NCBI RefSeq assembly: GCF_000794385.1
Contig: NZ_JTJB01000057.1
Coordinates: 1 to 47,653 of the forward strand
Direction of reading: 5' to 3'
DNA length: 47,653 nucleotides
Origin: Thermus sp. 2.9
GTDB taxonomy: Bacteria > Deinococcota > Deinococci > Deinococcales > Thermaceae
Shown: piece after piece, positions 24,960-33,125 of the stretch
Layout: each line of letters starts with the position of its first letter
Position numbering within the stretch: the first letter of the stretch is position 1
Notes under the pieces: model-generated
What the model was told of the DNA's origin: nothing
The model's database searches: none
The model's input: only the letters and a program-made list of their open reading frames with translations
Translations under genes and position numbers: made by a program

Positions 24960-27154
24960 GGGGTCAGGGTGAGGCTTCCTCCGCTCACCGAGGTGTCCTC
25001 GGTGTAGTCGGGCTTGGTAAGCGCCACGTTCCCCACGCTCAGGGTTCCGCCGCCCGTTCCCGTGACGGTGAGGACTGCGAGCTGGCCGGGTCCGGTGAAG
25101 GAGCTGTTGCACACGAGGGCCACGTTCCACTGGTTGGGGCTCGTGGATACCTGAACGAAGTCCAGGGTGCATCCTGAGGTCAAGGCACCCGTGCCCGCGC
25201 TCAGGCTGAAGCCTGCGGGTAGCGTGACGCTAAAGAGAGCGGCGCGGTAGGCGTCCGTGGTGCCCACCAGGTTCACCCCCACGCTGTAGGTGTTGCCCGT
25301 GCGGCCCAGGAGGGTGGGTTGGAGGGCCTTGGGGGCGGCGTTAACCGTGAGGGTAAAGGCCTGGCTCCGGGCGAGGCCGCCACCTGTGGCTTGGAGGGTA
25401 AGGGTGTAGTTGCCGGGGGGCACGTTGGGCCCCACGTTCAGGACGAGGGCCACGTTGCCATTGGTGGTGGGGTTTTCGGCGAAGGCGTAGGTCACCTGGT
25501 TGCTCCCGTTGCCGAGGATGGTCCCGCTCAGGCTCAGGGACACGGGTCCAGAGAAGTGGGTGCGGTTGAGGGTGATGTTCACTGTATCCGAAGCGCCTTG
25601 TGTTATGGCGATGTCGCTTGCACTCACGGTGAAGTCGTAAAGGGTGACGCTCAGGGGCTGGCTGCGGGAGAGGCTCCCCCCGGTTGCCCGCACTTGGAGG
25701 TTGTAAACCCCAGCCGGGGCGCTTCCCACCTGCACGGTCAAGGCCACGGGGCTGCTTGCGGGCAGGGTGGCGCTAGCCGGGCTTAGCGTGAGGGGAGTGG
25801 GGTTGCCGTTGGTGTCGGTGAGCCCCAGACTCACGCTCCCACTGAAGCCGCCGTAGGTGGAGAAGAACGCTTGTAGGTTTGCCGTTCTCTCCACTGGGAG
25901 GGTGAGGGCGTTTTGGTCTAGGTAGAAGTCAAACCCTGGGCTTTCTTGAACCACCAAAGCGAAAGGTTTTTCTTGGGAGTTGCTTCCGCTTTCCGCCCTA
26001 AGGCGCAGGGTGTAGGTGCCCGGGCTGACCCCGCTTCCTACGCTAAGGGTGAGGGTACCGCTGAAGGGGCCACTCAGGTTCACCGTGGACGGGCTTTGCA
26101 GGCTCACTCCAGAGGGGGCGTCCAGGAGGCTCAGGCTCACGGTACCCGTGAAGCCGTTGACCGGGGTAAGGCTAAAACCTAGCGTGGCGGTTCCCCCGGG
26201 GGTAGTGCTGGTGCTTGGGGCGGCTAGGTCCAGGGTGAAGCTGGGGTAGGGGGCGTGGACCCGGGCGGTGCGGGTGCCGGCGGCGCCGGCTTGGCACTGA
26301 ATGCTGCCTTCCAGGGTGTTGCTCTGGGCCTGCAACCTGTAGGCCTTGCCCGCGGCTCCCTGGGGGGTTTCGTCCGTCAAGGCGATCCCTTGGGGGTGGG
26401 TGCAGGACACGGTGGGAAGGGTGCCATTCCCGGAGTTGTTGAGGAGGAGATAGGCGGACGCGCCAGGGCTCAGGGTGAAGTCCTGCGGGGCGAGCTCCAG
26501 GTTAGGTTCTAAACCCGGGTTCACGATCTTCCGCAAAAGAAGGGCCAGGTCTTGGCCTGTGAGGGTGCCGCTGGAGTTGAGGTCCCCGTGGTAGCGCTGG
26601 TAAGGGGTGGGGCTCGTGAGGTTGCCGGCCAGAATATCCGCGAGCAAAACGCCATCAGCAAGGCTTACAGCCCCACTTCCGTTGAGATCGCCCAAGGGGT
26701 TTCGCACGAAGGAGGGATCGGCCTCTGCCTGGTCAATTCCTTGGACCACGGATTCCGGCAGGACCAGGGTCTGGGATTGTAGGGTTCCTCTTCCCCAGGT
26801 TTGCCTTACCGTCTGGCCTTCAGGGTAGGTTTCCACCACCCGCACCTCCGGCCGTGCCCCAGGCCGAAGCACCTCAAAGGTGAGCGCCAAGATGGGGCCC
26901 GAGGGCGCATTGGGGGCCACCGCTGCCGCCCGGACCTTCCCCGCTTCGGCGAAGGCCTCGGCGGCGTAGGGGCCTTCCGCCCCCACGTAGCGCAACGCCG
27001 CGGGGTCAAAGGTGGCCTCCACCAAAACCCCCCGCACGCCGTTACCCTGGAGCGCCAGGGTCCAGGTTTCCGGGGACCGGCTCGCGGGTTGTGAGCAGGC
27101 CCCAAGCAAGAGGCCTAGGGCCAATCCTAATACCACACGCCAACGCTCTTTCAT
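24956..27154 (-). CDS. surface lipoprotein with cohesin-like and dockerin-like domains and Ig-like repeats
   Basis: About 732 residues from ATG 27154, which has a GGGAGGTG site; upstream in-frame codons give an implausible N-terminus. The lipobox is LGLLLGAC. The cohesin-like domain (residues about 28-110) contains GVLVEATFDPAALRY. The paired dockerin-like loops are GDLNGSGAVSLADGVLLADI and GDLNSSGTLTGQDLALLL. Three or more Ig-like modules carry repeated phrases such as FSLTPVNGFTGTVSLSL. The C-terminal domain starts about LQPTLLGRTGNTYSVGVNLV and resembles another cohesin-like sandwich. The role is cell-surface adhesion or scaffolding near the polysaccharide machinery. It appears to head the operon that runs down to the GH114 gene. 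Confidence 0.78.
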   Translation of the reverse strand: MKERWRVVLGLALGLLLGACSQPASRSPETWTLALQGNGVRGVLVEATFDPAALRYVGAEGPYAAEAFAEAGKVRAAAVAPNAPSGPILALTFEVLRPGARPEVRVVETYPEGQTVRQTWGRGTLQSQTLVLPESVVQGIDQAEADPSFVRNPLGDLNGSGAVSLADGVLLADILAGNLTSPTPYQRYHGDLNSSGTLTGQDLALLLRKIVNPGLEPNLELAPQDFTLSPGASAYLLLNNSGNGTLPTVSCTHPQGIALTDETPQGAAGKAYRLQAQSNTLEGSIQCQAGAAGTRTARVHAPYPSFTLDLAAPSTSTTPGGTATLGFSLTPVNGFTGTVSLSLLDAPSGVSLQSPSTVNLSGPFSGTLTLSVGSGVSPGTYTLRLRAESGSNSQEKPFALVVQESPGFDFYLDQNALTLPVERTANLQAFFSTYGGFSGSVSLGLTDTNGNPTPLTLSPASATLPASSPVALTVQVGSAPAGVYNLQVRATGGSLSRSQPLSVTLYDFTVSASDIAITQGASDTVNITLNRTHFSGPVSLSLSGTILGNGSNQVTYAFAENPTTNGNVALVLNVGPNVPPGNYTLTLQATGGGLARSQAFTLTVNAAPKALQPTLLGRTGNTYSVGVNLVGTTDAYRAALFSVTLPAGFSLSAGTGALTSGCTLDFVQVSTSPNQWNVALVCNSSFTGPGQLAVLTVTGTGGGTLSVGNVALTKPDYTEDTSVSGGSLTLTP

Positions 27155-27248
27155 GGCACCTCCCGAATACAACAACCCAAATCTTTTGCGGGATGGAAGA
27201 CGGAAGACCAAGCCTCCCCAGTAGGAGAGAAAGGGGAACCGCTACGCT

Positions 27249-27293
27249 GCGGGGCAAGAAATCATCATCTATGCATTTCTGCTTCCACCCCGC
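27249..27293 (-). promoter_or_regulatory. hairpin in the leader of the surface-protein operon
   Basis: On the minus strand GCGGGG pairs with CCCCGC, and inside it AGAAAT pairs with ATTTCT around a 12-nt loop. The region lies about 100-140 nt before the surface-protein ATG. It fits none of the riboswitch consensus sequences I tried by eye (including c-di-GMP-I). It may be an RNA leader element or chance. Confidence 0.35.
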
Positions 27294-27298
27294 TATTA

Positions 27299-27316
27299 CA
27301 ACTTTAAAGAAAGTTG
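27299..27316. promoter_or_regulatory. perfect inverted repeat, candidate operator
   Basis: CAACTTT and AAAGTTG arms (7 bp) surround a 4-nt AAAG spacer. On the minus strand it abuts TGTAAT (27295-27300), a -10-like hexamer, about 145 nt before the surface lipoprotein start. A second element with the same AAAGT/ACTTT core lies about 60 bp away, consistent with repeated binding sites for one regulator. Confidence 0.4.
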
Positions 27317-27359
27317 AGACGCTTGTCTTCCGCCTTTGGGCTTAGGCCATAGGGACCTT

Positions 27360-27384
27360 AAAGTCTTAGGACTTTTGCGCAAAA
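27360..27384. promoter_or_regulatory. two overlapping palindromes, second candidate operator
   Basis: AAAGTC and GACTTT arms with a 4-nt spacer (27360-27375) overlap the 12-nt palindrome TTTTGCGCAAAA (27373-27384). They sit between the GH114/CBM9 gene end and the surface-protein leader. They may also act as a weak transcription stop for the gene ending at 27398, but no clear terminator stem with a T-run is visible. Confidence 0.35.
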
Positions 27385-27397
27385 AGGCCTAGGTTTC

Positions 27398-28783
27398 TTA
27401 GGGGGGATCCGTTAGCCGGCCTAGGGCCACGTAGGGCACAAAGCCGAGTTCCAGGGCGCGCTGTTCCGCCCAAGCCCTGGCCTCGAGGCTTGGGGCCACG
27501 TCCAAGCTCAAGGCGGGAAGCCCCCGGCTTCGGAAGGGCCAGACGGGGCTCGGGTCGGCCAAGCTGGGCCTTCCGGCGGCGTCCAGGGAGAGGCCCGAAT
27601 AGACGACCCCATCTAGGTAACGGGCGGTGCGCCGCAAGACCCGGAAGCCCCGGTGTTGCAGAAAAAGGGCCCCGGGCTCGGCCTGGCGTAAGCCCCGCAC
27701 CAAGGCGGCTAGGGCGGGGATTTTCTCAGGGTAAAGGTCGGCCAGGTCCAGCCCGTCCAGGAAGAAGCCTTCAAACCCCAAGGCGAGCAGCCGGGCCGCC
27801 TCGGCCCGCACGTAGGCCCGCCAAGCGGGGGACGCAGGGTCCATGAGGAGGGCGTCCGGCGCATAGGGGTTGGGCCCCAAAGCGGCGTGCTGCCACCCTC
27901 GGGCTTCCGCCTCCTTTCGGGGAACCACCCCCAGGGGCAGGTAGGCCACCACCTTCGTTCCCCCCTCCTTGAGCCCCCGCACCAGGTCCAGGGGAGCTTC
28001 TCGGGCCAAGACCACCAGGTCGTACGCCCGGAGGCGGGCAAGGGTTTTGGGATCTCCCCCGTAGTAAAGCGCCCAGCGCTTAAGCCCTTGGAGGTGGCTT
28101 GGAATGGGGGGAAGGGCCGCTTCCCGGGCCCGCACCTCTGCGGTTAGGGCCTCGAGGTCCTGCGGGGCCTGGAGGAAGACCAGGTAGCCGTAATTGCCCG
28201 GGGAGTGGAAGCTTCCCCCCATGGGCCAGAGGGTGTACTCCTGGGCACTCGGGTGGCCGCGGCCCACCTTGAGTTGCCACAGGCTCCCGGGCTTGGGGGG
28301 AGGAAGGGCTTCCCCGAAGGGGATGCGCAGGGCCGCCCACCACCCCCCCGGGAACGTCCCGGTCCGGGCCTCGTAGGAAAGGGGAGCGGTGTAGCGCCGG
28401 AAGCGCACGCCCTTGGGGTTCACCGCCAGGTGCAGGTCCGGGGCCTCCTCGTCAAAGGGGTCCCACCGCAGGAAGACCTCGAGGGTATCGTCCTGCCACC
28501 ACTCGGGGTCGTCCGGGCCCCGCTCCGCCTTGGGCGGCGCCTCCTGCTCCAGGCGGGCCAGCACGTACAAGGCCTCGCCGTCGTAGGCCACCTGGAAGCT
28601 CCCGGGAAAGCGGGCGGTTTCGGGGGGGTACGTGGTGGTGAGGCGAAGGGAATAGACGGGAAGCCCCGGGTAGCTTTCCACGCCCCAGGGGCCTTGCGGG
28701 CGGGGCAGGGCTTGGGCCACCACCACCCTTTGGGCCAAGGCCAATCCACCCAGGGTCAATAGGGCTAGCAAAATTCGGAGCAT
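27398..28783 (-). CDS. secreted CBM9/DOMON-like plus GH114-like glycosidase
   Basis: 461 residues with a Sec signal (MLRILLALLTLGGLALAQ). Residues about 20-210 form a CBM9/DOMON-type carbohydrate-binding sandwich (FQVAYDGEALYVLARL, then WWQDDTLEVFLRWDPF). Residues about 235-455 form a GH114-like barrel (WALYYGGDPKTLARLRAYD, VVAYLPLGVVP, FEGFFLDGLDLADL and RYLDGVVYSGLSLD). Its role is binding and cleaving an extracellular amino-sugar polymer. It starts 17 nt after the ABC permease stop, preceded by a strong TATAGT box 6 nt from the ATG, so it can be transcribed on its own as a leaderless message. It flanks the polysaccharide operon. Confidence 0.78.
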   Translation of the reverse strand: MLRILLALLTLGGLALAQRVVVAQALPRPQGPWGVESYPGLPVYSLRLTTTYPPETARFPGSFQVAYDGEALYVLARLEQEAPPKAERGPDDPEWWQDDTLEVFLRWDPFDEEAPDLHLAVNPKGVRFRRYTAPLSYEARTGTFPGGWWAALRIPFGEALPPPKPGSLWQLKVGRGHPSAQEYTLWPMGGSFHSPGNYGYLVFLQAPQDLEALTAEVRAREAALPPIPSHLQGLKRWALYYGGDPKTLARLRAYDLVVLAREAPLDLVRGLKEGGTKVVAYLPLGVVPRKEAEARGWQHAALGPNPYAPDALLMDPASPAWRAYVRAEAARLLALGFEGFFLDGLDLADLYPEKIPALAALVRGLRQAEPGALFLQHRGFRVLRRTARYLDGVVYSGLSLDAAGRPSLADPSPVWPFRSRGLPALSLDVAPSLEARAWAEQRALELGFVPYVALGRLTDPP

Positions 28784-28789
28784 GGATTC

Positions 28790-28795
28790 ACTATA
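28790..28795 (-). promoter_or_regulatory. TATAGT -10 box, leaderless promoter of the CBM9/GH114 gene
   Basis: TATAGT (5 of 6 to consensus) ends 6 nt before the ATG at 28783. TGGACC lies 16 nt upstream as a possible -35 inside the ABC permease 3' end. No Shine-Dalgarno is present between box and start, as expected of a leaderless gene. Confidence 0.45.
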
Positions 28796-28800
28796 GCCCC

Positions 28801-29598
28801 TTAGCGCCTGGGGTCCAGCCGGTCCCTTAGCCCGTCCCCCAAGAGGTTGAAGCCGAGCACCGCCAGGGTGAGGGCGAGCCCCGGCACCAAGGCGGGGAAA
28901 GGGGAGAGGGGCAGGAAGCTTTGCGCCTCCCGGAGCATCCGCCCCAGGCTCGGGGCGGGGGGCTGGACGCCGAGGCCCAGGTAGGAAAGGGCGGCCTCGG
29001 CCAGGAGGGCGGCGGCGAAGGCCAGGCTGGCCTGGACGAGGAGGGGCCCGAGGAGGTTCGGCAGGAGGTGGCGGAGGAGGATCCGCCCCCTCGAGGCCCC
29101 CAAGGCCACGGCCGCCTCCACAAACGGGGCGCTCCGGAGGCTTAAGGCGTAGGCCCGGGCCAGGCGGAAGAAGGCGGGCACCATGGAAAGCCCCACGGCC
29201 AGCATGCTGCTCAGGGCCCCAGGCCCGAGGAGGGCGGCGAAGAGGAGGGCGAGGAGAAGCCCGGGGAGGGCGTAAAGCGCCTCCATCAGGAGGCTAAGCG
29301 CCCCGTCCCATGGCCCCGCCAAATAGCCGGCGAAAAGGCCCAAGGCCACCCCCAGGGTAAACCCCACCCCCACGGCGATGCCGCCCACCCAGAGGGCGTT
29401 TTTGGCCCCGTGGAGGACCCTCGCCAGGAGGTCCCGGCCCAAGGGGTCGGTGCCCAGGGGGTGCTCGGGGGAAGGGGGGCTCAGGCGGCGGAGGAAGTCG
29501 GGGGCGTTGGGGTCCACGGGGTAGAGGAAGGAGGCGAGGGCCAGGAGGAGGAAGAGGCCCACCAGGAGGCACCCCAGGAGGAGGCTTGGGCTACGCAT
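28801..29598 (-). CDS. peptide-type ABC transporter permease (DppC family)
   Basis: 265 residues. The N-terminal periplasmic segment ends HPLGTDPLGRDLLARVLHGA, the classic DppC/OppC signature. The EAA loop reads [20 protein letters not shown], and the end has LSYLGLGVQPPAPSLGRML and GDGLRDRLDP. With the DppB-like partner encoded upstream it forms the channel of an oligopeptide/nickel-type importer. Its ATG overlaps the partner gene by 8 nt. No ATPase gene of this system is in the window, so a shared ATPase is needed. Confidence 0.92.
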   Translation of the reverse strand: MRSPSLLLGCLLVGLFLLLALASFLYPVDPNAPDFLRRLSPPSPEHPLGTDPLGRDLLARVLHGAKNALWVGGIAVGVGFTLGVALGLFAGYLAGPWDGALSLLMEALYALPGLLLALLFAALLGPGALSSMLAVGLSMVPAFFRLARAYALSLRSAPFVEAAVALGASRGRILLRHLLPNLLGPLLVQASLAFAAALLAEAALSYLGLGVQPPAPSLGRMLREAQSFLPLSPFPALVPGLALTLAVLGFNLLGDGLRDRLDPRR

Positions 29599-30526
29599 AC
29601 TCCACCCTCGGGTCCAAAAGCCCGTAGAGGAGGTCCACCAAGACGTTGAAGAGCACGATGAGGGCCGCCATGGTGAGGACCAGGCCCTGGAGGAGGGGGT
29701 AGTCCCGGGCCTCCAGGGCGGTGAGGGCCAGGCTCCCCAGGCCCGGCAGGGCGAAGACCGCCTCCACCACCACCGCCCCCGTGAGGAGGAAGCCCCCCTC
29801 GAGGCCGAGCAGGGTGACCAGGGGAAGGCTTGCCGGCTTCAGGGCGTGCTTGAGGAGGACGGAAGGCTCCGGCACCCCCTTGGCCCGGGCGGTGCGGATG
29901 TAGTCCTGGGAAAGCACCTCCAGGAGGCTCGCCCGGGCCATGCGGAACAGGATGGCGGCCCGGGAAAGGGCCAGGGTGAGGGCGGGGAGGAGGAGGTGGC
30001 GGAGGGCCTCCCTGGGGCTCGCCCAGCCCGGGAAGCCGCTTGCGGGCAGGAGCGGGAGATGGACGGCGAAGAGGTAAAGGAAGACCACCCCCAAAAAGAA
30101 CGTGGGGAGGGACTGCAGGACGGTCACAAGGCCGCTTAGGGCAAGGTCCAAAGGGGGAAAGCGCACCGCAAGGAGCGCCAAGGGGAGGGCCAAGGCCAAG
30201 GCCCCCAAAAGCCCCAGGAAGACCAGGGCCAAGGACAGGGAAAGCCGCTCCTCTAGGAGTTCCGCCACGGGCTTGCCGTAGCGGATGGACTCCCCCAGGT
30301 CCATGCGGGCAAGCCCCCCGAGCCAGTCCAGGTAGCGCGCCAGGGGGGGCTTGTCCAGACCCAAGGACCTCTCCAGGGCCGCCCGGGCCTCGGGGGAGGC
30401 CTCGAGGCCCAGGATGGCCTGCACCGGATCCCCAGGCAGGAGGAGGAGGGAGGCGAAGACCAAGGTGGCGGCAAGCCAAAGGGTGGCCAGGGCGAGGAGG
30501 AGGCGCCTTAAGAGGAAGCCCCGCAT
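29591..30526 (-). CDS. peptide-type ABC transporter permease (DppB family)
   Basis: 311 residues with six helices and DppB features: MRGFLLRRLLLALATLWLAA at the start, the periplasmic segment LGLDKPPLARYLDWLGGLAR then MDLGESIRYGKPVAELL, the EAA-type loop VLSQDYIRTARAKGVPEPSV and C-terminal DLLYGLLDPRVEYA. The ATG directly follows the TAG of the binding-protein gene. It makes the membrane channel with the DppC-like protein. Confidence 0.92.
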   Translation of the reverse strand: MRGFLLRRLLLALATLWLAATLVFASLLLLPGDPVQAILGLEASPEARAALERSLGLDKPPLARYLDWLGGLARMDLGESIRYGKPVAELLEERLSLSLALVFLGLLGALALALPLALLAVRFPPLDLALSGLVTVLQSLPTFFLGVVFLYLFAVHLPLLPASGFPGWASPREALRHLLLPALTLALSRAAILFRMARASLLEVLSQDYIRTARAKGVPEPSVLLKHALKPASLPLVTLLGLEGGFLLTGAVVVEAVFALPGLGSLALTALEARDYPLLQGLVLTMAALIVLFNVLVDLLYGLLDPRVEYA

Positions 30527-32008
30527 CTAGCGCGCCAGGTAGACCCGGGTCACGTTGAGGCTCGGGGTGGGCTGGTTCTGCCACCAGCCCATCACCTCCC
30601 GGCGCATGGCGGCGATGTAGGGGGCGTTCATCACCCAGACGTTCACCGCGTCCTGGGCCAGGAGGCGTTGCATTTCCTTCATGAGCTCACAGGCCCGGTT
30701 GGGGTCGGGGGTGCGCAGGTACTGGGTGTAAAGCTCCCGGAAGCGAGGGGAGTCGTAGCGGAAGTAGTAGCTCGGGTTGGCGTATATCCCGATGTCGTGG
30801 GGCTCGGAGTGGCCGATGATGGTCATCTGGTAGTCCGCCCCGCGGAAGACCCGGGAAAGCCAGGTGGCCCACTCCACCACCTCCAGCCGGGCCTGGACCC
30901 CGATCTGGCCCAGCTGGGCGGCGATGGCCTCCCCGAGCCGCCGCTCATAGGGGTAAGGGGCCGCCAAGGTGAAGGTGAAGCGCAAGGGGTTATTGGGCCC
31001 GTACCCCGCCTCCTGCAAAAGGGCCCGGGCCCGGGCGGGGTCGTAGGGGTAGAAGCCGGAGAGGTCTTCGTAGCACCGCTCTCCCGGCGAGCGGTGGCTG
31101 CCGATGGGGGTGCCATAGCCCAGCATCACCCCCTCCACCAGGGCCTTCTTGTCCACGGCGTGCTGCATGGCCCGGCGCACCCGGAGGTCGTTGAAGGGGG
31201 GGCGGCTGTTGTTCATGCCCACGGTGATCTCCGTGGTGGTGAAGCCCGTGACCACCTTGAAGGCGGGGTCCCGCTGCAACACCAGGGCGTTTTCCGGGCT
31301 CACCCCCAGGCCGATCACGTGGATGTCCCCGGCCCGGAGGGCGGCGAGCTGGGCGTTCGGGTCGGGGAGGAAGCGGAAGAAGACCCGGTCCAGGTAGGGA
31401 AGGCCGGGCTCGTAATAGCCGTCAAAGCGCTCCAACCGCACCCCCACCCCCCGCTCCCAAGCCACGAAGCGGAAGGGTCCGGTGCCGATGGGGTTCGTGC
31501 GCTGCTCCTCCACCCGCCCTTTGGGCCCGATGACGGAGTCGGGGCGGGCCAGGTTGAAGAGGAAGTCCTGGTTGGGCTGGCGCAGGCGGAAGACCACGGT
31601 GTAGGGGTCCTTGGCCTCCACGCTTTGGATGTCCTGGTAGTACTCGGGGTGGGTGTGGCCGGACTTGGGGTCCCGGGCGCGGGTGAACTTGAAGACCACG
31701 TCCTCGGCGGTGAAGGGGCTCCCGTTGTGGAAGCGTACCCCCTTGCGCAGGTAGAAGGTCCAGGTGAGGCTCGTGGGGCTTCCCTGCCAGCGCTCCGCCA
31801 AGGCTGGGACAATCTCCCCCTTCTCGTTGAACTTCACCAGGCCTTGGAGGACGTTGTCGTAGAGCATGCGGGGGATCTCTTGGCTGGTGGAAGCGGTGGG
31901 GTCCAGGACCGGGGGCTCGGCCAGGATGGCCACCCGAAGCTCCCCGCCCCGGGTCTGGGCCAGGGCGAGGGAGAATCCGAGGGCAAGGAGCGCCAGGGTG
32001 CGTTTCAT
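30527..32008 (-). CDS. ABC transporter substrate-binding protein, family 5 (peptide/nickel type)
   Basis: 493 residues from ATG 32008, which follows a GGGAGGAA site and opens a good signal peptide (MKRTLALLALGFSLALAQ). SBP_bac_5 hallmarks are LAEPPVLDPTASTSQEIPRM, LAERWQGSPTSLTWTFYLRK then GVRFHNGSPFTAEDVVFKF, and the ligand-domain segment VRRAMQHAVDKKALVEGVML. It binds peptides or similar oligomers in the periplasm and is followed immediately by both permease genes. Confidence 0.92.
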   Translation of the reverse strand: MKRTLALLALGFSLALAQTRGGELRVAILAEPPVLDPTASTSQEIPRMLYDNVLQGLVKFNEKGEIVPALAERWQGSPTSLTWTFYLRKGVRFHNGSPFTAEDVVFKFTRARDPKSGHTHPEYYQDIQSVEAKDPYTVVFRLRQPNQDFLFNLARPDSVIGPKGRVEEQRTNPIGTGPFRFVAWERGVGVRLERFDGYYEPGLPYLDRVFFRFLPDPNAQLAALRAGDIHVIGLGVSPENALVLQRDPAFKVVTGFTTTEITVGMNNSRPPFNDLRVRRAMQHAVDKKALVEGVMLGYGTPIGSHRSPGERCYEDLSGFYPYDPARARALLQEAGYGPNNPLRFTFTLAAPYPYERRLGEAIAAQLGQIGVQARLEVVEWATWLSRVFRGADYQMTIIGHSEPHDIGIYANPSYYFRYDSPRFRELYTQYLRTPDPNRACELMKEMQRLLAQDAVNVWVMNAPYIAAMRREVMGWWQNQPTPSLNVTRVYLAR

Positions 32009-32033
32009 GGGTTCCTCCCTTACGGAAAGCGTA

Positions 32034-33122
32034 TCACAGGGTTCCAGGGGTGGGGCCCTCGCCGCCAAAGAGGCCCCGCTTCCTGGCCTCGAGGTCCAGC
32101 CCCACCGCCTCCAGAAGCCGCTTCGCCTCCATGAGGTCGCGGGTCCAGGTTTCCACGTAGTCCCGAAGCGTTTCCTGGCTCAGGGGGCGGAGGAGGCTCG
32201 GCTCAAGGCGGTTTCTTCCTTGGATTAAAAACCAAGCTTCGTTTCCCCGGAAGGCCGCCCAAAAGGGCTTGCCCAGGGCCTTCCTGAACGCCACCAAAGC
32301 CTCCTGCACCCTGGGGGTGAGGAGCTTCCTCGCCTCGATCTGGTCGCCGTACACGTCAAAGAGGCGCTCGAAGGAGCTGGACTCCAGGGCCACCCGCTCC
32401 CTTCCGCCGAACCTCCAGCCCAGGCCCCAGAGGAGGAAGGGGAGGGACACGAGGGCCATGAAGCCCACCACCGGGGGCACCTGGCCAGCGCTCCCCTCCA
32501 CGGGCTCTCCCAGGGCGAGGAGAAGGAGGAGGACCCCCCAGAAGAGGGCGAGGAAGAGGAGGACGGTCCCGCGGGAGGCCCCGCCCGCCTGGAGGGGCGC
32601 CCCTTGGGGGGCGAGGCGGGTTTCGCCCGGGACGGCGAAGGGAAGCGCAAAGCGGTAGAGGGTGCCCGAGAGGAGGCGGACGTGGTAGGTGCCGTTCTTG
32701 GTGCGCACCTTGCGGTAGAGGGCGATGTCCGAGGAGCGGAAGGCGAAGGGACCCACCGTCCCCTCCAGGTAGTCCTCGCCCTCGTAGCGGTCCGCCCGGG
32801 GCAGGAGGCCCGAGGCCTCCGCCTCGTGCCAGGGCAGGCCCGGGACGGGGCGGTAGGTGAAGCCCAGGGCCTCCGCCAGGGGGGCTACCAGGGCCCGCTT
32901 GAGCCGCAGGCGCAAGGCGCGCAAGAGTCCAAGGGCGAGGCCCGGGGGAAGGGCCACGAGGAGGGCGTAGAGAAGGCCCACTCCCCGGAGTTCCAGGGCC
33001 TGGAAGCCGAGGAAGAGAAGATAGGCCCAGAAGGGGGTGGCGAGGAAGAGGAGGAGGGCGAGGAGGAGGGTGCGCTGGCGGTGGGCCTCGAGGGGGGCGA
33101 GGTCTTCGGAAAGGCGCTCCAT
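32034..33122 (-). CDS. DUF3137 membrane protein paired with LemA
   Basis: 362 residues. Two helices near the N-terminus (LLLALLLFLATPFWAYLLFL and LLYALLVALPPGLALGLL) are followed by a soluble region with FRSSDIALYRKV. A second hydrophobic pair (GTVLLFLALFWGVLLLLLAL) and a C-terminal soluble part with LFDVYGDQIEARKLLTPRVQ then WFLIQGRNRLEPSLL complete it. This arrangement is typical of DUF3137, usually encoded next to LemA. Function is unknown, proposed to be membrane-associated. The ATG is 3 nt after the LemA stop. Confidence 0.82.
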   Translation of the reverse strand: MERLSEDLAPLEAHRQRTLLLALLLFLATPFWAYLLFLGFQALELRGVGLLYALLVALPPGLALGLLRALRLRLKRALVAPLAEALGFTYRPVPGLPWHEAEASGLLPRADRYEGEDYLEGTVGPFAFRSSDIALYRKVRTKNGTYHVRLLSGTLYRFALPFAVPGETRLAPQGAPLQAGGASRGTVLLFLALFWGVLLLLLALGEPVEGSAGQVPPVVGFMALVSLPFLLWGLGWRFGGRERVALESSSFERLFDVYGDQIEARKLLTPRVQEALVAFRKALGKPFWAAFRGNEAWFLIQGRNRLEPSLLRPLSQETLRDYVETWTRDLMEAKRLLEAVGLDLEARKRGLFGGEGPTPGTL

Positions 33123-33125
33123 GGG

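Noticed and set aside
27249-27293. c-di-GMP riboswitch
   Set aside because: Stem present but the conserved loop and tetraloop-receptor sequences of c-di-GMP-I were not found.
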